A stretch of DNA of 64,000 nucleotides, taken from Chamaecyparis obtusa (taxonomy: Eukaryota > Streptophyta > Pinopsida > Cupressales > Cupressaceae). Position 1 is the stretch's first letter. Each line of letters starts with the position of its first letter. The position numbers and the translations under genes are program-made. Below, one piece after another: positions 1 to 12,071 of the stretch. Under the pieces are notes generated by a model. It saw only the letters and a program-made list of their open reading frames with translations. It did not search any database and was not told the origin of the DNA. The DNA is taken from NCBI GenBank assembly GCA_027943335.1, contig BSBK01001874.1, forward strand, positions 416,501-480,500, in the 5' to 3' direction.

Positions 1-1673
1 TTGGCACCCAAAAACGCGAAACGTTTCTGAGATTGGCGAAGGTTGTGATTGAACGTAATGCGGCTATAGGTAGTCGGGAGTATTCATTATCCCCTCAGCC
101 CGTGCGCAAGAACTGCAAGACTCAGGAGACCAGTCTGTACCGGCATGCATTCCAATGTGAATGTGGTTATTATCTACGCATTATATCCTTAGTGTTGTCG
201 CAGTGTACAGGAATCTGCTTGCAATATTTCTAGAATTCGTAACAAGCTTGGTAGTCAAGCTATGACAGCAAGAAGAATCAAATAACTTCCTAGCAGTATC
301 GACATTGACCTCTATATGCCCCTTGGTGTCGGGTGTGAAATATAGACAAGAACACGCGCATTGGATATTACCTTAGGGTCTACGCGCAACTGGAGGGCCT
401 GCTATCTACTTTGCGCTGGGTAATTTTTGTGCATATTGTGTCATGTGTGAGTTCCCAGACCACTGTGCCATCTCTCGTCTTCAAGGAACCAACTTCACAT
501 TCACGCGGGGGCTGGAACAGTTCTAACTACTACGTAACCAAGCCAATACGCGGGTGCTGAGGATACCTAGTCTTCACGGCAAGTAATATAGATGCCATTG
601 TTAACGGGTTGAAGTAGCTAATGTCATGGGAGCTGAGACTACAACTATAGACAGTGTGAAGGCTTTGAGGTGCTCGGGTTAGACACTTCGCTCAGGAGGA
701 GACCTTGTTCCTCTTCCACACGCGATTGCAGAAGTATCCGATGAAATTTTATGAGGAATCAACATGCAAACACTATTAAACAAGCTATCGAACTAGGTAT
801 ACCTTTGATATCGGTGACTAAATAAGACTCACCACACGACCGAAAGAAAACGTGGCTAGCACTGGTGGTCACAGTGTTTGGGAAGCTCGGGTAGACACTA
901 CAGAGTTACTCAAATATAGCACGGGTTGCTTATATTGGCAGTACTGGAACAGTATTTGGGAAGGAGTTCAGACTTGTGGCAAGGAGCAGGTGGTTCACGA
1001 AGATATCTCCCTCAGTGTTGAGCTCAACATATTCCACTTTGGGACACACAGCGATGTGTTAGTGTTTGAATTGTTAGAGAGTTGTATTGAATCTATGGTT
1101 CTAGTTAAATGATTAAACGAATAAGCTGCAAGTGGATGTATATGCGCTAGAGGGATGAACAGTGTACACACTGTCAGCATTGATGGATATCTGAGAAATT
1201 GAATTTCATACAAGTAGCTTATTTAATCTTCATGCTGAAAGCTGCTTATTGTTTGAGGTTATTTATGTTAGGAAATACGAGATTATTTAATAGTTGTGGG
1301 AAGACAACATATCTGTATGCCTTATACACATTGAACTTTGGCAAATTAAAATATCAGCCTACTTGCATAAGGGCTAAACAACTCATTTTCGCTGACTGAA
1401 CAACTCCAACATACAGAAGTTTTTTCAGAAAATTCAGTTTGGACTAGGTTGGGACATTTACAAAATCTCAAAAAACCAAAACAGGAGTAGGACATCTGAA
1501 GGCATTCTCTATATTTTCAATACATCAATACAATTTCATTTAAATAGGTCGCCCAATTAAATCCCTAAATTTGCACAAGTGTTGACAAATCAGAATTATT
1601 ATTGTGGAGATAGTAGGTTCACTGTTACCGAATTTGATTCGGTCCTTGGGTGAAATTCGGGAAAAATTAAATC
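1..1673. other. No recognisable gene; unexplained sequence
   Basis: I recognise no coding domain, LTR edge, primer-binding site or RNA gene here. Short open frames exist (for example 852-1112 on the plus strand) but their translations resemble nothing I know and carry no motif. If the E(z)-like gene at 31-60 kb is intact, this stretch would be part of its fourth intron. The last ~100 bases are probably the 5' leader of the broken retroelement that begins with the reading frame at 1674. Confidence 0.4.
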
Positions 1674-2321
1674 ATGGAGACCTTAGAAAGCCCCATTTTC
1701 TCTAGTGAATTCAACGGCACATTTTACAATGTCCGGCTCAGAGATATTCGGAAGGAAATGGAAATAGGCAATGAGTTATGTTGCCTTGGATGGCAATTGG
1801 AGGAGCAGAAAATTACGGGAAGCATGCTTGCCAAACTCGACGAGATAAATTCATATCTATCTAGGATAGATCCACCAGATTGTAGGCTTTTTAATTGGAC
1901 CATGCACCCCACAATGGTTGCCTTAGTGCAACGCAGATTTATGAGCCATCCACTTCGAGATGTTAGGCTTGCAGTCACCTCATGTCTCAGTGAGATCTCT
2001 CGGATTACGACTCCTATCATTTCTTACACCAAGCACATTTGGAGACAGGTGTTACAGCTGATTGTAGACAGCTTAGATGGACTGAGGTACGATAGAGATT
2101 CTACCTTTGGTAAACAAGTGAAAATCCTGGAATTAATGGCGAGCACTAGAATTTTCAGTCACATGCTGAATCTTGGTTATGATGAAAAGATTCAGCAATT
2201 ATTTCAGTGTCTCCTAGACAATTACAAGGAGCATCATCCAAATGGGGTAAAGACATGCATAAGGACTACCTTATCCTTGATCTTAGAGGAGGACTATGAC
2301 GTGCAAACAATAGCGATCTGA
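1674..2321 (+). pseudogene. PDS5-like HEAT-repeat fragment carried in a retroelement
   Basis: A 215-codon intronless frame. From about residue 85 to the end it matches, by recall, the N-terminal HEAT region of plant PDS5 cohesin-associated proteins. The blocks 'DVRLAVTSCLSEISRIT', a Phe-Gly segment followed by 'ILELMA', a 'MLNLGYDE' segment, a 'HHPNGV' segment and 'LILEE' occur in the same order and spacing as in that family. PDS5 is a nuclear regulator of sister-chromatid cohesion and is normally well over 800 residues, so this is only a small part. The frame ends at a stop and the next open frame is shifted by one base. A gag-type zinc knuckle, a coiled coil and a polypurine-LTR junction follow, which suggests a host gene piece captured by a non-autonomous retroelement. 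A decayed PDS5 retrocopy interrupted by an element is the alternative. Confidence 0.6.
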
Positions 2322-2322
2322 A

Positions 2323-3457
2323 TTGTTGGCAATATGGAGAGGGATAAGGTACACATCCACGGTATATGAACTCTTAGCTGAATTAATCAAGCTTCAGGCT
2401 GAAAGATTTATGAGTTCATTGTCTGAAAATGAACGAGTCTCATTAGGTTTACAGGTTGCAGGATCTCCAGTGATGGGCCCGGACCTAGTGAGTACAAGGC
2501 AGATTTGTTTCTTATGCCAGGAGGGCTGGTCACAGGGGCACATTTGCAAGGTTGATCAAGGGGAAGATAGATGGCAGCCTAGTGATAGAAACATTACAGT
2601 TGAGACTACCCCACTTTCGGGACATAGTGGTGAGTATTCAAAACTCTACTTTGGTGACTTGATGGCGAAGTTTGATAACTCCATGGTTATAGGTTGTGGT
2701 AACCAGTTGGAGACCTTCAGCGATTCCGGTAATGAGGAATCATGTGACTTCTTTAGCAGCATTTCACGTTTGCATCACACGGATATGGACGACCCTTTTG
2801 GCAGTACATCTTGAGATAACACTAATAAGAAGTGTCTTAAAGAGTCAGCTAAAAGTTAGTGATGACGCCATTATTGCAGCACTTGTTCACCATGATAGCA
2901 CTCACCAGATCATTGATGATCTGTATAGGACAACTCAGAGAGATAGAGGGAAAGACGGCATAAGGATTGGGTCCTACACTGCAGATTTACAGGGGGTCAG
3001 AACAGCATTTGACGATTGGAAATCAGAGTATCTGAGATTACTTACAGACCGTGACCACCTATTACAGGTTGTCGGGAATTATGCTGAGTAGTTGAGGGAA
3101 AAGGAGGTTGAGGTTGATAAGCTCAATAAGGAGCTTAGTGCTATGCAGGGAACTTTGGAGCATACTCGTATTGCTCTACAACAGGCGAGAAATCAGATTG
3201 TGGTCTCTAGCCAGTTCGGGGAGCAGGATGACAAGGATAGGTCTGAATTCTATCAAGAGGTGATTCAGGAGATTTACAGCATACAGCAAACCTATGACTT
3301 AGACAATTGTCCAAGAAGATCTTTGGGTCATAGAGAGTTTCTTGATGAGTTAGACCACTTCCAGACGATGGATAACTCCTTGTTTGAGATGGGTGCGGAG
3401 TTGGCTTTTGATAATCCCCTCTTTGAGATAGATGAGGGAGATACTTCCTATTCCTAG
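2323..3457 (+). pseudogene. Broken gag-like ORF: zinc knuckle and coiled coil
   Basis: Three overlapping or abutting open pieces (2323-2814, 2696-3091, 3092-3457) appear to be one decayed reading frame. The first holds 'CFLCQEGWSQGHIC', the C-x2-C-x7-H-x-C spacing of the knuckle in plant gypsy gag proteins. The last two share a frame and are separated only by a TAG at 3089-3091. The last piece begins with a heptad-like charged helix (KEVEVDKLNKELSAMQG) and ends in an acidic tail. One frameshift lies between the PDS5-like part and this part, and another near 2815. No protease, RT or integrase follows, so the element was non-autonomous or has lost pol. The product between knuckle and coiled coil is unrecognised. 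Confidence 0.45.
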
Positions 3458-4509
3458 GATGAGGATGAGGTTAGTTGCAGGGTTTGGGACCCGGGTGCAG
3501 TTATTAGAGGTGAGCTTGGAGCAGGATGAGCTCGGTTGCTGAGCAGTGTGGTTTGTGCACCCGCAATCCAGGAGGGGCAGTTATGTCTTATGGCATGATG
3601 GGTGACATGCATTTCTGTGCACCACCACTCATTGACGGTGATGATTAGGGAGGACTTATTCAGTACGGGGTTATCGAGCTTGGCATGATGGTTATGCTGG
3701 TTGGTGTGAATTTTTCACACAATGGTATACATTGTATGACTCTGGGTATTGAGAGACAGTCGTGGAACCCTTATGCTGATTTGGGGTTTCCAGTAGAGTT
3801 GTTCAGTGCATCGCACGTTATCCTTATTGCATGGGATGCATTTTGTTTTCCATTCAGCCCACCTACTGAGGACCTTCTTTTCCGATTTTTGGATAGGAGT
3901 GGATTGAGTGATTGGTTGAGCCCGCTTCCCTGCTTGCGGGTGGAAGCATTGTCCGGCAGTCTTGACAATTTGCCTCTTCAGTGCAGTTTCTGGTTCAGAC
4001 TACAAATCAGAGGGGCAGTGTTATGGCAGATGGAGACTTCTGGTATGTCACTCATTGTGGGCATAGAGCGTCAAGATATTTCAGTCAACTGGGGAGATGT
4101 ATGGCTCTTTTGCTTATGGGATCCAAGAGGGGCATATTCGCGGTTGGTTTTCATTTTCGGAGCCGATCGACATGAGATTTGGTTTTCTCCGACATATGAC
4201 CGTAGAGGGGCAGGAAATCTCAGTTGGAGGGAGGTTCTCAGTTGGGTTGAGACCTTACTTACAGATGATAGCAGCACAAGGCAGATTGGTTTGACAGATC
4301 CTGCTGTCATTTGGGATCCTAACATTAGATTGGCTACTGTTTGGTTATTATATGAGTGGCTTCACAGATCGGAGCATAATGACTGTGTCAGTTTCACACG
4401 ACAGGTTGGTGGAGCAGCTTCCCTAAGGTTGGTTTGGGATCCAGGTATTATGATCTCCGCGTGCAAATACCGATTGCTTGAGGGCAAGCAATCTCCGGGA
4501 AGGGATGAT
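3458..4509 (+). other. 3' non-coding part of the element with recurring GAGGGGCA motif
   Basis: The purine-rich octamer GAGGGGCA occurs at 3572, 4010, 4127 and 4205, each inside a diverged repeat of surrounding sequence. A 327-codon frame (3685-4668) crosses this stretch, but its composition is odd, it matches nothing known to me, and it runs into the LTR, so I treat it as chance. The motif resembles a polypurine tract, and the real tract is probably the run GGGAAGGGATGA just before the LTR start at 4510. Confidence 0.4.
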
Positions 4510-5420
4510 TGTAATGTCCCATTTTTGGGGTACATTATATTGTGTCGTGTCGTTAGCCTTTTTACCTTGGTTCAAAAGGCTAACCATGGCGTGACAATGC
4601 TCAAAGAGATAATTGGCCTAGGTGGTTTCAATTTCAGGCCAATCAGAGCAGTTTCCGCAGGTTTCTAGGGTACTTACTATTTATAGTGAGTTAGCAGGGT
4701 TCAGAATTCTCGGCTTTTCAGTAGTGGACTTGGAGCATCTCGCCGAGAGCTTTCCAATGAGCTATCACACATCGGCATCCGAGCTCGTTTGGGCGTCTGT
4801 TTTAATGCTGGAAGATTCCTCACTTTATTTATTATTTCACTTCATAACTCAACGGTCATTCTATTTAAAAGTGACTTAAAGTGAAATTATAAAGAGACAA
4901 AATGGGAATATGAAGTCACAGTGGGGAAACTGAAGAGTCATAGCTACAGCCATAAGAGGAGGTTGAGAGTCTCATTGTTCATGCTTCAGTTTATGGATTT
5001 TATCTCTCCTTGAGAATTCGAGAAGCTTCAGTTATCGAATCTAAAATCTAAAGACGAAAACCTTCAGTATTTCTTGGTAGATTGGACAGAAACCCGATTC
5101 ATCTCCGGTGCGGATTCACATCAAAGTTCACCAATGCTTTACAGATTCTTATCATCCAGTCCTATTGTTCTTTGCTATATTTCAGAATGGATATTGTAAT
5201 TCTTGGTTATTGTATTGATGTTGTATAATACAGAACCATATTTCTGAGTTATTTCATGAGAATGTATTTGTTGGTTATATGAATATATATGCTGGTTATT
5301 TTTATTGGATCAATGGTTATTTGCATGTTCTATTGGTTTTCAAATCTGCATAAGATTTATTGGTAAAAATCAGTAAATGGCCGGTTAGGGTAATTTCAGA
5401 ATCGGGATAAATAACTCTAG
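4510..5420 (+). mobile_element. 3' LTR of the PDS5-carrying element (right edge uncertain)
   Basis: It begins TGTAATGTCCC directly after a polypurine-like run, the arrangement expected for a plus-strand 3' LTR. A/T-rich TATA-like sequence lies near 4823-4870. The right edge is not defined: the copia fragment begins near 5440 and I found no target-site duplication or matching 5' LTR upstream of 1674. Confidence 0.45.
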
Positions 5421-5439
5421 TTAAGAAATGTAAGTATTG

Positions 5440-7005
5440 AACATCTATTCACACAAGAAAGGGAAGAAAGGAAATTTCAAGGAGGGAAGGACAACAATAA
5501 AAACTCATGCAAAAAGAAGAGAGACATGTCCAAAGTACAATGTTATAAATGTGACAAATATGGACACGTCATTGCTAAATGTTCGAAAAGACTCAAAAGC
5601 CAAGTTCCAAATTATCAAGCTTCACTAGCCGAAGTGAAAGATACAAAAAGATTAGTCTTTTATTCAGCCTTAACTAGTGAATTAATGTCAAATAGAAGTA
5701 CTTGGGTCATCGACAGTGGAGCATCCAGACATATAACCGGATTTAGAGAACAACTAGATAGTCTTGAGGAAAACACCAGTGAAGAAGTCACAATCGAAGA
5801 TAACTCCACCTACCATGTGAAAGGAATTGGAACCTGCACAATTCAACTACAATCTGGAGTCTCTCTACAACTGACTGGAGTACTATATGTACCTAGCATC
5901 AAAAGAAATCTGGTATCTATCTCATCTCTTGAAGACAAAGGTTATAGAATCACATTTCTAGATGGGAAAGTTCTTATTTGGCCTAAGAACTCTAATATCA
6001 AAAATGCATATACTATAGGAATTTGTGATGGATGTTTCTATAAACTTTGTAACATTCAAACTCAAGCCCCAACTCATGATATGTCCACCTCAAATGAAAT
6101 ATGGCATAGAAGGTTAGGCCACCTTCACTATCATGCCCTACCTTCCATAGAAAAACTTGTTACAGGGTTACCTAAGTTGAGACCAGAACATGATGGAATC
6201 TGTAAAGGTTGTGCATTAGGTAAGAACTCCAAAGGGACTTTTCATTGTAGTGAACACAAATCCAAAAATGTACTAGAACTCATTCACACCGATTTATGTG
6301 GACCAACGGCAGTACCTTCAATAGGGGGATTTTTGTATCATGTCATTTTTATTGATGATTACTCTAGGAAAACTTGGATTTACTTCCATAAACTCAAAGA
6401 ATCAAATCAGGTACTATCAAAATTCAAAGAATTTAAAGCATTAGTTGAAAACATGACTGGGAATAAAATTAAAACCCTGAGGTCTGAGAATGGGGGAGAA
6501 TATATCTTTGATAACTTTAAAAAAATCTGCAAAACCACTGGGATTAAGAGGGAGTTCAGTTTGCCATATAATCCTCAATAAAATGAGGTATCGGAAATGA
6601 AAACTAGGACCATAGTAGAAGTTGCCAAAGCCATGATGCATGATCAAAATCTTCATACTTCATTTTGGGCTGAAGCCTCCAACACTGTTGTTTACATTTA
6701 GAACAGATGTCCTCATTCCACTCTTGATAATATAACTCCTGAAGAAGCTTTTATTGGAATCAAGCCTGATCTAAGTTATTTGAGAATATTCAGTTCCCCA
6801 GTTTACATTCATATTCCCAAAGAGAAAAGATCCAAACTAGAACCATTAGGAAAGAAAGGGATTTTTGTTGGTTATAGTGAAACTTCTAAGGCCTACAGGA
6901 TATACATTCCATAATAGAATACAATTGAGCTAAGTAGAGATCTAAAGATATTAATGAGACTGATGATGAATCCTCTCAAGATTTAATAGAGCATCCTAAC
7001 ATTGA
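5440..7005 (+). pseudogene. Ty1/copia fragment: gag end, protease, integrase
   Basis: The frame 5526-6581 continues past a stop with further matches to about 7005. Domains in order are a CCHC knuckle 'CYKCDKYGHVIAKC', aspartic protease 'WVIDSGASRHIT', the GAG-pre-integrase zinc site (HRRLGH...CKGCALGK), and an integrase core starting 'IHTDLCGP'. The second catalytic Asp of the integrase is replaced by Glu ('LRSENGGEY' where copia has DNGGEY). A TAA interrupts the frame just before the conserved Glu segment, and another stop follows near 6700. There is no RT or RNase H: the fragment is cut where a TGTAATGACCCC sequence starts at 7011. It is a dead 5'- and 3'-truncated copy. Confidence 0.85.
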
Positions 7006-7010
7006 GATTC

Positions 7011-8246
7011 TGTAATGACCCCTAAATTAATCTTTTAGGATTTTGGGACTGTTTACTTATATCTCCAATTTCAAAAGACTTCTTCCTCTAACAACCCAAT
7101 ATTGGTATATTGATCATGTATATGAACAGCTATATCTGAATCTCCTTAATAAGAATACAATATTCTCATATGATCCTTAATGACGCTATGATTACCATAT
7201 ACTGGAAGTTGCATTGATCATACACGATTGACTTTATATTCCAAATAATTATGCAAAGTAACCTCTGATGAAGCAGAGGTAAATCTGAATATACAGGAAA
7301 TTGTTTATCTCAACTAATCTGGATAATGACTGATGTAGATTAGTATCAATCTAATAAGGATCACATTGATCTTAATGTCGATCACAATGTAATAAAAACT
7401 GATATTATTAGATAGATATGCTTGAATATCTTTGTATCGTTCTGATAAGACCTTCAATTGTATAAATGCTTTCCTTGATATATTCCTTTATAACGCTTAT
7501 AGATATTTGTCCCGAAATGCAAGGGCTCCTAGTCATGAATCTCCGAGGGTCTGAAGTAGAATCCCCTGTTTGTCCTCCCTCTTTGAATGAGTTCGATACA
7601 TTTCATATATCTACTCAAAGCAAAAGGTAGAAACCTTTGAGTTTCGATATTTACATTCTAGTGTTTTCCCTGCACTCTCGGCCCCACACACATCCTCTAC
7701 ATGTCCACCTCCAGCGTCCCCAACACTGCAGGCACTTTCAAGCTCTAACTCATTCCTAAGCTCCCTCCATTTGAGTGTCTTCAGTTCAAATCCTCCAATT
7801 CAAGGTTCCTCTGGAATGGATAGACTCTCAATGCAGTGAAATATGTCTGTCAATTCAAGATTTCCTTCTTCATAGTCCAATGTTCACTATACAGACGAGT
7901 TGTCTTCTTGGTCAGCAAGGACAGCATATATTTCATTCGGGAGTGGTAAGTATCAGGCACTATCCTCTCACTTGATCCACATATGATTTGTGCCTTCCTC
8001 ACCAAATGGTTTCCTTTCCTCCTGACTATGAATTTGGCTTTTACTTCTTTCTTAACAAGGGCTCCGACTTGGGAATTGCCCGACTAGATTTTCTTGAAAT
8101 GTTTCTCATAATATTCTCCTTCATTCTCTTTGTTCTACAATCATTAAAGATCGCCATATCACTTCATCTTGACCACTTTTTGGCCTCTTCTTGCCTTTAC
8201 TAGGATTTCAAGGAATGAATCACACAATATTGACCTGATTTCTTTT
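7011..8246. other. Unassigned repeat sequence between copia and gypsy remnants
   Basis: It begins TGTAATGACCCC, close to the TGTAATGTCCC that marks LTR edges elsewhere in the window, so its left end is probably an LTR edge. No coding domain is visible on either strand. The right side may be the leader of a minus-strand element whose primer-binding site is at 8247-8263. Confidence 0.3.
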
Positions 8247-8530
8247 AAGGCAAGGGCACCAAATGTTTACTACCATGCCTAGTAATTTGCATACATGGAA
8301 TCATAAAGATGGCAATGCATACCAAATACAAGAGAAAAATATATCTTTATTTTCTCATGAATTCATTATAGAGAAGAAGACTAGAGATGGTAAGCCAAGA
8401 ATTACAATTCATTTGACTACACCATACTACCTTCCTTGGTGGTACACAACATATTTAAAGGACCTGATGGTCGTCATTAGGAATAGAATCATTAACCAAT
8501 TGACGCTTACAACTACAAAAATGCACTAAG
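8247..8530 (-). mobile_element. Possible minus-strand primer-binding site plus short LTR
   Basis: Read on the minus strand, TTTGGTGCCCTTGCC (about 8249-8263) resembles the TTTGGCGCCGTTGCC primer site of plant gypsy elements and directly follows a ...AACA end. The 270 bases to its right would be the LTR and contain a minus-strand TATA-like run (TTTAAATA, ~8450). No sister LTR was found, so this is tentative. Confidence 0.3.
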
Positions 8531-8559
8531 AAATCTTCTATCCCTATCATTGACAATGC

Positions 8560-8960
8560 TTCTTAGCAACCCATGGAGTCTAAACACCTCTCAAAAAATA
8601 ATTTTGCTGCTTGTGGTGCCTTTATACTCCGATGAGATGACAAATAAATGAGCAAATCTGGTCAATTGATCAACTACTACAAAGATGTAATCCTTTTTTC
8701 TGTACCCTCGGTAGACCAGTGATAATCCACAGATATGTTTTCCCACTTCTGCCCTGGAATAGGCAAATGTTGCAGCAAACTAGCTGGAAAAGTATCTTCT
8801 AACCTGTTTTGCTGACAAGTCATGCATTCCCTAATATGATGCAACACATCATCTTTGACACCCTTCCAACAGAACCTCTCTCTAAGCTACCTATAAGTCT
8901 TGAAATATCCTAGATGTCTTGCTAGAGGTATATTGTGGATGGCTCTCAATATATTTTGCT
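8560..8960 (-). pseudogene. Gypsy integrase remnant
   Basis: Minus-strand translation, with frame changes, gives 'GQKWENISVDYHWSTEG' and 'DYIFVVVDQLTRFAH'. These match the integrase core segment around the first catalytic Asp of gypsy elements. The HHCC region is only faintly visible and the third catalytic residue is not present because the element is cut at ~8530. Confidence 0.55.
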
Positions 8961-9099
8961 TAACCTTAAAATCAGAGACCAAATATATTCTATCCGTATA
9001 GTAAACGATGTTATCTACCACCTTACACCTACCATTCTGAATCTTAACACCCATCAACTTTCATGCAAACATTTTTTTGGAGTACCTAACCAAAAGATG

Positions 9100-10300
9100 A
9101 GTCTTCCAATCAGCTGAAATTTCTAATAAAGAACACGTAGAGGGCATTGTGGAGAGGGCATCAACAACAACATCATTTTTTCCCTTGACATACATTATGT
9201 CAAAACATAAGCTTGTATCTTGCTAACTTGCTTTTGTTGCCTGTAATTAAGATCCTTCTACTCCAAAATGTATTTCTAGTTGTTATGATCAGTCCTAACC
9301 AAAACATTCCAACCTACTAAGTATTGTTTGAACTTTGCCAATACATGCATGATGGCAAGTATCTCCTAATCATACATGAAATGGAGTCTTTGTGTATCCT
9401 TGAGCTTTTGACTCTCACATGCAATGGGGTGCCTATTTTGCATCAACAATACTCTAATCCACTCGCCCGAAGCATCACATTCCAATACGAAGGGTTGAGT
9501 AAAGTTTGGTACCTACACTGCATCAACACTAGTCTACTCCCCTAACCCAAAGCATCACATTCCAATACTAAGGGCTCAGTAAAGTGTGTTAAGGCCAAAA
9601 TTGAACAAGTTCTTATCACCTCCTTGAGTTATCAAATGCCTCCTAAGCAGCGTCTAACCATCTGAAACCTCCTTTCTTGGTGAGATCTATTAGTGGTGCT
9701 CCTAGTTGTGAAACCACTTAACAAAACTCCTATAGTAATTCCACAACCCAAAGAAGCCCCATACTGCAACTCTATAAGTGTTCTTAGAGGTGGCTAATCA
9801 ATGATTGCCCGAATCTTCTCCTAATGCACCTGAACTCCCTAAGCATTGATGATGCGGCCCAAATATGATATATAATGATTGTACCTCCATGATACTTAAT
9901 ATCTCATCCAAATGTTTCAAATCCTCCTCTAAGGTCTTACTTAAAATGAGTATGTCTTTGAAGAACACTAGCAAGATTTTCCGCAACTATTTGTTAAAGA
10001 TGTAATTCAAGCAATATTAGGAAGTAGTGGGCGCATTGATCAACCCAAAGGGCATGACCAGAAACTCAGTGTGCCTATAATGACACCTGAAAGTTGTCTT
10101 GTAAATGTCTTGTTCTCTTACTCTAATTTGGTTATACCTACATCTAAGATCAATCTTCGAAAATAAACTGCACCATGCAACTTAGCTAAATTGCATCAAT
10201 CCTAGGAATAGAGTATTTGTTTTGCCTTCTTCTTTAGGCATGGTAATCAATGCATATCCTCATGGTCTCGTCCTTCACCGAGACAATAGAAGAAGCAACA
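9100..10300 (-). pseudogene. Gypsy reverse transcriptase / RNase H remnant
   Basis: The segment near 10050-10170 translates to an RT block ending '[13 protein letters not shown]', the conserved FGL-NAP motif. The catalytic segment at 9798-9986 reads 'VFFKDILILSKTLEE', where FxDDIL is expected, so one catalytic Asp is replaced by Lys. RNase H-like text follows to ~9100. Many stops and shifts make this non-functional. Confidence 0.6.
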
Positions 10301-11108
10301 AGAACCAAGCTAGCTCTAATGTGCCCCATGTCGAACAACTCCTTAATAGCTTTTTTGATCTCATCCTTGAACTACTTAGAATGCCTATAAGTAGTAGCAA
10401 TAACAAACTTAGAGCCTTCCTCCAACTTAATCATGTGCTTAAGTCTCAATGGAAGAATCTCACTGAAAACCAACCCATGCCTTTCCAACACTGTTGGAAT
10501 GTCTATGTGATAATGCTTAGGGTTTCCATTTGAAGCCTTAGGAGATATCAAACATCGGGTTGCCCATGCTACATCTCCATGACTGAAAAATGGTTTCCAT
10601 TCTTGCTAAATCGATCCTAGGGACACCATTGAGCATACCCCTCAAAACTACCTTCTTGCCATCAATGTTGAATTTGAACTCCATTGTTTGAAAATCCCAA
10701 GAATACTTTGAGGATATGTAACCATTGTATGCCCAAACTAGCAATGGTATCCCATAAGTCTACCACACAAAAATAATCAATCACACTATAATTATCTAAT
10801 GTAATACTCAACTAAGGTACCCGCTAAAATAATGCAGTATGGAATCCATCTATGACCATAACATTGAATCCCTCAAAATCCTCAATCGAAATGCCCCTTC
10901 TAGCAACTAAAGCAAAGTCTATGAAATTGTAAGTAGCCCTGCTTTCAATTTAACATTGTCACTTGTTGCCCAATATGACTCCATGCACTTTGAAAGAATA
11001 GAATCTAGATGTACCAGATAGAATGGCAAGAGTACCACCTTCCATCCCCTTGTATGATTGTTCCTCATTTCTCAACTACTCAACATTTGAATCACTATGC
11101 TTGTTGCC

Positions 11109-11724
11109 CTATATGTGTTCTATGTTTTCCTCCTCATTATCACATACCACCTCAACATAGAGCACCTTGCCTTTTCCTAGACTTGTGTGACTTGGTTCCC
11201 AAGGTTCCTTGCCATTGAAGCTTAATTTCTTTCTACGCAACTCATTACAAACATAATCATCTAGTTTGTCTTTCTTAGACCATTCATGGTGAAAAGGCTT
11301 TTTACCCTTATCCTTTTGTAATGTAGATCCTTTGGACTGAAGTTTATTCTTGGCAATTGTTGAATCCATGTCTTTAGCCTTCTTAATGGCTACCTGTAGA
11401 GAGTTGGGACTAAGAGCTTTTATCCATCCTCTTGAAGGGTCTACTAATCCATCCATAAATAGCACTATCAACCTCCTCTCTGTTATATCAATGGCCAATA
11501 TTGATAATCTCTGAAAATCAGCAATGTAAGTGTCCACTGAACACCACTGTTTCAACTAAGCCAGCTTCTTGTTTTGGGTCAAATTTGTCAAGAAGTCTCT
11601 TAGTGAACTTTTCATAAGAGGTACTTTGATCATGTTCCATTGTGACCATTCCATGGTGCCACCAATCATGAGCAATAAAAACTAGATGAATAGCAGCATA
11701 TTTAATGTCCTCATCTTCTAGCAT
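11109..11724 (-). pseudogene. Gypsy gag remnant
   Basis: Two overlapping minus-strand frames (11518-11724 and 11109-11555) form a retrotransposon gag: 'LVFIAHDWWH', then 'LLDKFDPK', then a knuckle region in which the cysteines are lost ('LSFNGKEPWEPSHTS' where C-x2-C-x7-H-x-C is expected). It is chromovirus-like by the style of the knuckle context. It sits directly upstream of the RT remnant of the same element. Confidence 0.6.
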
Positions 11725-12071
11725 GGGGTTAAGCTAGAAATAGGTATATACTTTTAGAACCTATGTTCTTGTCATTGTCTTGCCAGACCCATCATAGTAG
11801 AAGAGGATCGGTTCGCCAACCTTTTTTTGCAAGTCATTATCATATGGTCTTCCACCTCTATGAGGTCTATAAATCAATCAAAGGCCCATATAATCTCTTA
11901 AAGATATCTCAGCTTCAAAATATGGACCTACAACCCTCCAGTCTTGCATGAACTGATCTTGCAAATCATTTTATGTAGGTTCATTTTCAGCTTGTGGTTG
12001 GTCTCTAGGAGGAATATAGCCATGAGAGGTCTACTATTAATTATTCTAGTGCGCCAATTTGCAGTGCTGTT

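Larger units (their letters stand above)
8530..12071 (-). mobile_element. Decayed Ty3/gypsy element, minus strand
   Basis: Domains appear in correct minus-strand order from right to left: leader (12071-11730), gag (11724-11109), protease region (about 11000-10540), RT and RNase H (about 10300-9100) and integrase (about 8960-8560). All frames are broken by stops and shifts. The integrase end and left LTR are missing at ~8530. On the minus strand, TTGGCGCACTAG (about 12044-12061) is the likely primer-binding region next to the LTR edge at 12072. Confidence 0.7.

Noticed and set aside
852..1112. An 86-codon plus-strand frame
   Set aside because: No motif, no start context and no recognisable homologue by eye.
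3685..4668. A 327-codon open frame
   Set aside because: It has no recognisable domain, unusual composition, covers diverged non-coding repeats and runs 159 bases into the LTR. I consider it chance.
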